Source: Actinoplanes sichuanensis
Lineage (GTDB): Bacteria; Actinomycetota; Actinomycetes; Mycobacteriales; Micromonosporaceae
DNA length: 64,000 bases
Assembly: GCF_033097365.1 (NCBI RefSeq)
Contig: NZ_AP028461.1
Span: 8,866,001 to 8,930,000 of the forward strand
Direction of reading: 5' to 3'
Shown in pieces: positions 60,026-64,000 of the stretch. The position numbers were made by a program, and so were the translations under genes. Below the pieces are notes generated by a model. That model made no database searches, had not been told where the DNA came from, and saw nothing but the letters and a program-made list of their open reading frames with translations. The first letter of the stretch is position 1. Each line of letters begins with the position of its first letter.

Positions 60026-60784
60026 TCACCGCCCGGCGGTGAAAGTCGTGGTGCTGGTCGCCGTCTGCCCGGAGCTGTCGGTGACCCGTACCCGCAGGGT
60101 GTAGGGGTTCGGCCCCACCGGGAAGTTCGCCATGGCGAACGGGACCGACCAGCTCGCGAGGTTCCCGGAGACGGTGAACCAGCGCTCGGAGCCGGAGTTG
60201 AAGTTGTTGCCGTTCCAGAACTTCGTGCCGGCCTGGATGCTGTATTCGACCTTGGTCACGGTTTGTCCGGCCGCCGGGGTGCTGGTGCCGCAGAATCCGG
60301 CGGTGGCGCATCCGGTCCAGGTCGCGGCGGTGTAGGTGGCCCGGTCCGCCGGGAAGGTCGTGGTGACGGTGGCGGCGGTCGCGACGGTGGCCGCGGCCCG
60401 GCCGCTGAGAGTGCCGGACCAGTTGCCGTGGACGGCTCGGACCGCGTACTCCCAGGCCCCGTCCGGCACACCGGTCTCGGTGCAGGTCGTGGTGGTGCGG
60501 ACACCTGCGCACCCGGCACCGACGACGGCTGTGGTGCTGGTCCCGGCGTTGTATCGGACCACCTGATAACCGGTGGCGGCGGTGGCCGCCGACCAGTCGA
60601 CGGTGACCGCCGCTCCGGCGACCTGGGTGCCGACCCCGCTCACCACGGGCATCCGGCCGGCCTTGACCGGGACGGTGCCACTGCCGGCGACGGCCCAGCC
60701 GGCCTGGGCGACCCCCGGTGAGCACAACAGAACCCCGATGGCCAGTCCGGCACCGGTGACGGCTTGCGCGGAGCGGATGGTCAT
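60026..60784 (-). CDS. secreted fibronectin-like protein
   Basis: 252 residues. A signal peptide (VTGAGLAIGVLLCSPGVAQAG, ~9-29) is followed by an FN3-like domain (VTVDWSAATAATGYQVVRYNAGT) and a second beta domain with Cys pairs (CAGVRTTTTC, CATAGFC). The C-terminus resembles big-1/Ig-like extracellular repeats. Its ATG overlaps the stop of the upstream paralogue (ATGA), so it belongs to the surface-protein operon. Confidence 0.8.
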   Translation of the reverse strand: MTIRSAQAVTGAGLAIGVLLCSPGVAQAGWAVAGSGTVPVKAGRMPVVSGVGTQVAGAAVTVDWSAATAATGYQVVRYNAGTSTTAVVGAGCAGVRTTTTCTETGVPDGAWEYAVRAVHGNWSGTLSGRAAATVATAATVTTTFPADRATYTAATWTGCATAGFCGTSTPAAGQTVTKVEYSIQAGTKFWNGNNFNSGSERWFTVSGNLASWSVPFAMANFPVGPNPYTLRVRVTDSSGQTATSTTTFTAGR

Positions 60785-61245
60785 CGGCCGGCCTTCCGGG
60801 CGGTGGCGTTGAGCCGGAGCGTGAACGTCGCGCCCTGACAGGCGTCGGCCACGGTCTTGGCTGGCATCCAGACCGGCAGGTAGCCGAGTGATACCTGCTT
60901 GCCGGCAGCGATCCGGGCGGGCAGCGCGGGTCGGCCGGCGTAACGGCCGATCGTCAGGTTCGCGTAGGTGGCCTTGCAGCCGGGACGCGAGGTGGCGACG
61001 AGATTCGCGGAGACCGCGGTGATCGAGACCGGGAAACGGTACGGGTTCTTCACCACGACCGTGAGCTTTCCCTTGTTGCCGGGGTAGAGGCCGGTCACCG
61101 CGGTACCGGAGACCCCGAGACCGGTCGGGCCGCCCTGCGCCGCCAGCGTGACGTCGACCGCCAGCGCGTCGTCGGCCGGGTAGGCGATCACGGCGCCGGT
61201 GACCAGCAGGGCCACGGACAGCACCATCGACAGTGGTTTGCGCAC
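60781..61245 (-). CDS. secreted beta-sandwich protein, paralogue A
   Basis: 154 residues: a signal peptide (MRKPLSMVLSVALLVTGAVIA) and a beta-rich body with GLYPGNKGKLTVVVKNPYRFPVSITAVSAN, one Cys in PGCKATY and another in ACQGATFTLRLNA. The same framework is in the next gene, so they are paralogues and probably share a disulfide. Translationally coupled to the FN3-like gene. Confidence 0.8.
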   Translation of the reverse strand: MRKPLSMVLSVALLVTGAVIAYPADDALAVDVTLAAQGGPTGLGVSGTAVTGLYPGNKGKLTVVVKNPYRFPVSITAVSANLVATSRPGCKATYANLTIGRYAGRPALPARIAAGKQVSLGYLPVWMPAKTVADACQGATFTLRLNATARKAGR

Positions 61246-61272
61246 GGCCTCTCCTCTCCCGCGGTCACCGGT

Positions 61273-61301
61273 GAGCCGGTGGGGCGTACCCCCACCGGCT
61301 C
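61273..61301 (-). terminator. hairpin between the two paralogues
   Basis: GAGCCGGTGGGG (61273-61284) pairs with CCCCACCGGCTC (61290-61301) over 12 bp, directly after the 61314 gene on the minus strand. There is no T-run; probably a partial terminator that gives the first gene higher expression. Confidence 0.5.
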
Positions 61302-61313
61302 TTCGATCTTGAA

Positions 61314-61778
61314 TCAGGCGGCGCTGGCGCCGACGAGCGAAACGGCGACCGTGAAGGTGGCGCCCTGACAGCCGTTCTCGGCGTCGGCGATCATCGAGAC
61401 GGCGTTGGTCAGGGTGACCTGCACGTTCCCCTTGGCCGGCACCTCGATGTCCTTGCCGGTCTGGTTCGCGAAGACGACGTTGGTGCCGGCGCAGTCGCCG
61501 ATGCCGCCGCTGGCGGTGACGGTGCTGCCGATGATGTCGGCGACCTTCACCTTGTACGAGTTCGGGTTGTTGATCGTGATCTTGGCGTCGCCCGTCGCGC
61601 CCGGGTAGAGGTCGGCCGCCAGGGTCACGCTGCCGGTGGTCAGCGGCGCCGCGGTGACCGCCTGGGCCTTCGCCTCGCCGGTGCCCCGGGCGACCCAGGC
61701 GGCGTAGGCAGCGGTCGCGCCGGTGGTGACGGCGAGAGCGGTTCCGATGACGACGGCACGCTTGATGGACTTGCGCAT
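61314..61778 (-). CDS. secreted beta-sandwich protein, paralogue B
   Basis: 154 residues: a signal peptide (KRAVVIGTALAVTTGATAAYAAWVARGTG) and a body with DLYPGATGDAKITINNPNSYKVKVADIIGSTV, Cys in GDCAGTN and in GCQGATFTVAVSL. The YAAW.ARGTG segment after the cleavage region recalls TasA/camelysin-type fibre proteins of firmicutes, but the rest is not clearly similar. Probably an abundant cell-surface protein. Confidence 0.8.
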   Translation of the reverse strand: MRKSIKRAVVIGTALAVTTGATAAYAAWVARGTGEAKAQAVTAAPLTTGSVTLAADLYPGATGDAKITINNPNSYKVKVADIIGSTVTASGGIGDCAGTNVVFANQTGKDIEVPAKGNVQVTLTNAVSMIADAENGCQGATFTVAVSLVGASAA

Positions 61779-61972
61779 GATCGCGGCTCCTCGAAGAAGT
61801 CTTCGTAGGCGCCGGTTTCGCTACTGACTCCCCGCCGGACTGGAGCGACCATCGTTATCGCCCAGCGGATCCCTGTCTCGCCCTGGCCCGTCGGGCCTGC
61901 AACCAGTTTGCCACCAAATCCAGACTTTTCCGGATCGCCCGAATTGCCGGTGCGGAGTGATCCGAACGGCTA

Positions 61973-62776
61973 TCAGCGGAAGGCCCGCAGGGCGGTCAGC
62001 GTGGTGTTGACATCGAAGAGCGGACCCTCGTTGCTGTCCCAGCCGCCATCCGAACGCTGGGTCTCCGCCAGCCGCTTGCGGGCGCTCTGCAACAGCCAGT
62101 CGTCAGCGAGATTGACCCGGCGCAGCGCCGTCGCCATCGACGCCACGTCAGCCGGCGACATGTCCGGCAACCGGTCGCCGAGGACCTGCTGCACTCGCGC
62201 GGACTCGTAGTAGAACTGCTGCTGGTGCAGGAGAACGGCGGCGTGCCAGCCGGCGGCCAGGAAGGACGGCCACGTCCCGTCCGGCCGGATCTGGGTGACC
62301 ACCCAGCCCGCGGCGGACCGCAACACCTCGCTCCACGGCGACCGGGTCTGATAGGGATCGATCTCGACGGACGCGGCGGTCAGCCAGAAACCGGCCACCG
62401 AAGTCTGGTAGAGGGTCGCCTCGGGATCACCGGGCAGCGCCCAGGCCGGCGCCTCATCGGCCAGCGACTCGTGCTCCTGCCAGGTGCCGTCGCCGCGCTG
62501 CGCGGCGGCCAGCCACTGCAACGCCTGGACCCCGACCGGACTGTTCAGCGCGCCGATCCCGTCGAGCTCGGCCAGGCGGTAACAGGTCGCGTCGATCGAG
62601 GGGATGCCGCCCTCGGCCGAGGCGGACCAGCCACCGGCGGCCATCTGGCCCTCGGCGATCCGCTCGACGGCCTCCGACGGCGCCGGCTGCCCCGTCCTGA
62701 GGTGGGACAACCGCGCCCGCTCCACCGGATCACCATGGGCGACCACATAGCCGATCGCGGCGTCTATATCGATCAC
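61973..62776 (-). CDS. prenyltransferase/terpene-cyclase-fold protein
   Basis: 267 residues with repeated (alpha/alpha) helical pairs (GQMAAGGWSASAEGGIPSIDATCYRLAEL, RGDGTWQEHESL, IRPDGTWPSF, QRSDGGWDSNEGP) that include QW-like motifs of squalene cyclase/prenyltransferase folds. No DxDD or DDxD catalytic motif is visible, so it may be a binding protein of this fold. GTG start at 62776. Next to moeZ. Confidence 0.75.
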   Translation of the reverse strand: MIDIDAAIGYVVAHGDPVERARLSHLRTGQPAPSEAVERIAEGQMAAGGWSASAEGGIPSIDATCYRLAELDGIGALNSPVGVQALQWLAAAQRGDGTWQEHESLADEAPAWALPGDPEATLYQTSVAGFWLTAASVEIDPYQTRSPWSEVLRSAAGWVVTQIRPDGTWPSFLAAGWHAAVLLHQQQFYYESARVQQVLGDRLPDMSPADVASMATALRRVNLADDWLLQSARKRLAETQRSDGGWDSNEGPLFDVNTTLTALRAFR

Positions 62777-62864
62777 AGTGACGACGGTACGCGCCGGATC
62801 TGTGAATCGCAGGCCTGTTCCATCCGGGGAGTCACCCGATGGTGACCCCCCGGACAGAGATCCG

Positions 62865-64000
62865 TCAGTACGACGGCAGTGACGGGTCGATCAGGTTGAC
62901 CCACGCCACGATGCCGCCCTGGACGTGCACGGCGTCCTTGAACCCGGCCGACTTGAGCGCGGCGAGGGCCTCGGCCGAGCGCACGCCCGACTTGCAGTGC
63001 AGGACGATCTGCTTGTCCTGCGGGAACTTGGCGAGCGCCGCACCGGAGAGGATCTCGCCCTTCGGGATCAGGGTCGCGCCGGGGATCCGGTTGATCTCCC
63101 ACTCGGCCGGCTCACGGACGTCGACCAGGAAGATGTCCTTGCCGCTGTCCTGCCAGTCCTTGAGCTCACGGACCGAGATCGTGGAGCCGGTGATCGCCTC
63201 CTGCGCCTCCTCGGAGACCGCGCCGCAGAAGTCCTCGTAGTCCTCGAGCAGGTCGGTGACCGTCGGGTTCTCTCCGCAGAGCGCGCAGTTCGGGTCCTTC
63301 CGGACCTTGATCTTGCGGTACTCCATCTCCAGGGCGTCGTAGACCATCAGGCGCCCGACCAGGGGCTCACCGATGCCGGTGATCAGCTTGATCGCCTCGT
63401 TGACCTGGATCGACCCGATCGACGCGCAGAGCACACCGAGGACGCCGCCCTCGGCGCAGCTCGGGACCATGCCGGGCGGCGGCGGTTCCGGGTAGAGGCA
63501 GCGGTAGCAGGGACCGTGCTCCTCCCAGAAGACCGATGCCTGGCCGTCGAAACGGTAGATCGAGCCCCAGACGTACGGCTTGCCGAGCAGCACCGCGGCG
63601 TCGTTCACCATGTACCGCGTGGCGAAGTTGTCGGTGCCGTCGACGATCAGGTCGTACTGGCTGAAGATCTCCTTGACGTTGTCCCGGTCCAGCGCGGTGT
63701 TGTGAATGACCACGTTGACCAGCGGGTTCACCTCGGCGATGCTCCGGGCCGCGGACTCCGCCTTGGGCGTGCCGACATCGGAGACGCCGTGGATGATCTG
63801 GCGCTGGAGGTTGGACTCGTCGACCGTGTCGAAGTCGATGATGCCGAGCGTGCCCACACCGGCCGCGGCCAGGTAGAGCAACGTCGGCGAGCCGAGGCCG
63901 CCCGCGCCGACCGCGAGGACCTTGGCGTTCTTCAGCCGCTTCTGCCCGTCCATCCCGACATCGGGGATGATCAGGTGACGCGAATAGCGGCGGATCTCGT
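62865..64000 (-). CDS. moeZ: MoeZ-type adenylyltransferase/sulfurtransferase, N-terminus beyond window
   Basis: At least 377 residues. An E1/ThiF adenylation domain (VLAVGAGGLGSPTLLYLAAAGVGTLGIIDFDTVDESNLQRQIIHG; active Cys in PSCAEGGVLGVL) is joined to a rhodanese domain with Cys in VLHCKSGVRS. It activates and sulfurates ubiquitin-like sulfur carriers such as MoaD, ThiS and CysO for molybdopterin, thiamine or cysteine synthesis. Zinc Cys are in CYRCLYP and NCALCG. The frame runs off the right edge without a start codon in view. Confidence 0.94.
   Translation of the reverse strand, partial: EIRRYSRHLIIPDVGMDGQKRLKNAKVLAVGAGGLGSPTLLYLAAAGVGTLGIIDFDTVDESNLQRQIIHGVSDVGTPKAESAARSIAEVNPLVNVVIHNTALDRDNVKEIFSQYDLIVDGTDNFATRYMVNDAAVLLGKPYVWGSIYRFDGQASVFWEEHGPCYRCLYPEPPPPGMVPSCAEGGVLGVLCASIGSIQVNEAIKLITGIGEPLVGRLMVYDALEMEYRKIKVRKDPNCALCGENPTVTDLLEDYEDFCGAVSEEAQEAITGSTISVRELKDWQDSGKDIFLVDVREPAEWEINRIPGATLIPKGEILSGAALAKFPQDKQIVLHCKSGVRSAEALAALKSAGFKDAVHVQGGIVAWVNLIDPSLPSY

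Overview
The window is high-GC actinobacterial chromosome, most likely from Micromonosporaceae (an Actinoplanes-like organism). The GC content, the many GTG starts and 1-4 base gene overlaps, and the leftward order tRNA-Thr, tRNA-Met, rpmG, hadA, hadB, tRNA-Trp, secE, nusG, rplA, rplJ all point there. The genus is inferred from gene content, not from a database search.

Layout. 1-6004 is the translation/secretion locus, read leftward: rplJ (cut by the window edge, with an L10 leader and attenuator), an ABC transporter pair, rplA, nusG, secE, three tRNAs, a MaoC-type dehydratase pair and rpmG. rplK (L11), normally between nusG and rplA, is missing. 6118-11794 holds a membrane GGDEF-EAL enzyme with a 46-residue partner peptide, an HTH protein, a two-domain sulfurtransferase, a LysE exporter and a YajQ-family protein. 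11943-12023 is tRNA-Tyr.

11970-29308 is an actinomycete integrative and conjugative element (AICE) inserted in the 3' half of tRNA-Tyr and bounded by a 59-bp direct repeat. It carries an integrase and excisionase; a replication module of a DUF3631 P-loop ATPase, a TGT/DpdA-like enzyme, a C5-cytosine methyltransferase and a Prim-Pol primase, all coupled by stop/start overlaps; an FtsK/TraB-type transfer ATPase with a separate membrane partner; a string of small accessory genes; a GntR regulator with palindromic operators; and lower-GC cargo (SAM methyltransferase, DUF6602-like nuclease-fold protein, PIN-like protein, HTH-ImmA/IrrE protease). A cluster of 12 copies of an octamer, GCCGTCCC in either orientation, lies beside the replication genes and is a candidate origin.

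29450-37399 holds a HAD phosphatase, a MOSC/GNAT/LLM operon, a DUF1707 protein, an MFS exporter, an HtpX protease starting at TTG, and a secreted RTX-type calcium-binding protein. 37445-50105 is a partial complex I cluster (nuoC-H-I-J-K-L-M-N plus a detached nuoB). A sigma/anti-sigma pair, a DUF2252 gene and a divergent hemC interrupt it, and it has no nuoA, D, E, F or G in the window. 50110-57581 contains a Fic protein, a PLP decarboxylase, an MFS transporter, a gamma-glutamyltransferase, an epimerase with a divergent TetR gene and twin operators, and an alkyltransferase-like DNA repair protein. 57635-60010 is proB-proA. 60026-61778 encodes three secreted proteins, two of them paralogous. A prenyltransferase-fold protein and a moeZ-type sulfur carrier-activating gene, cut by the right edge, end the window.
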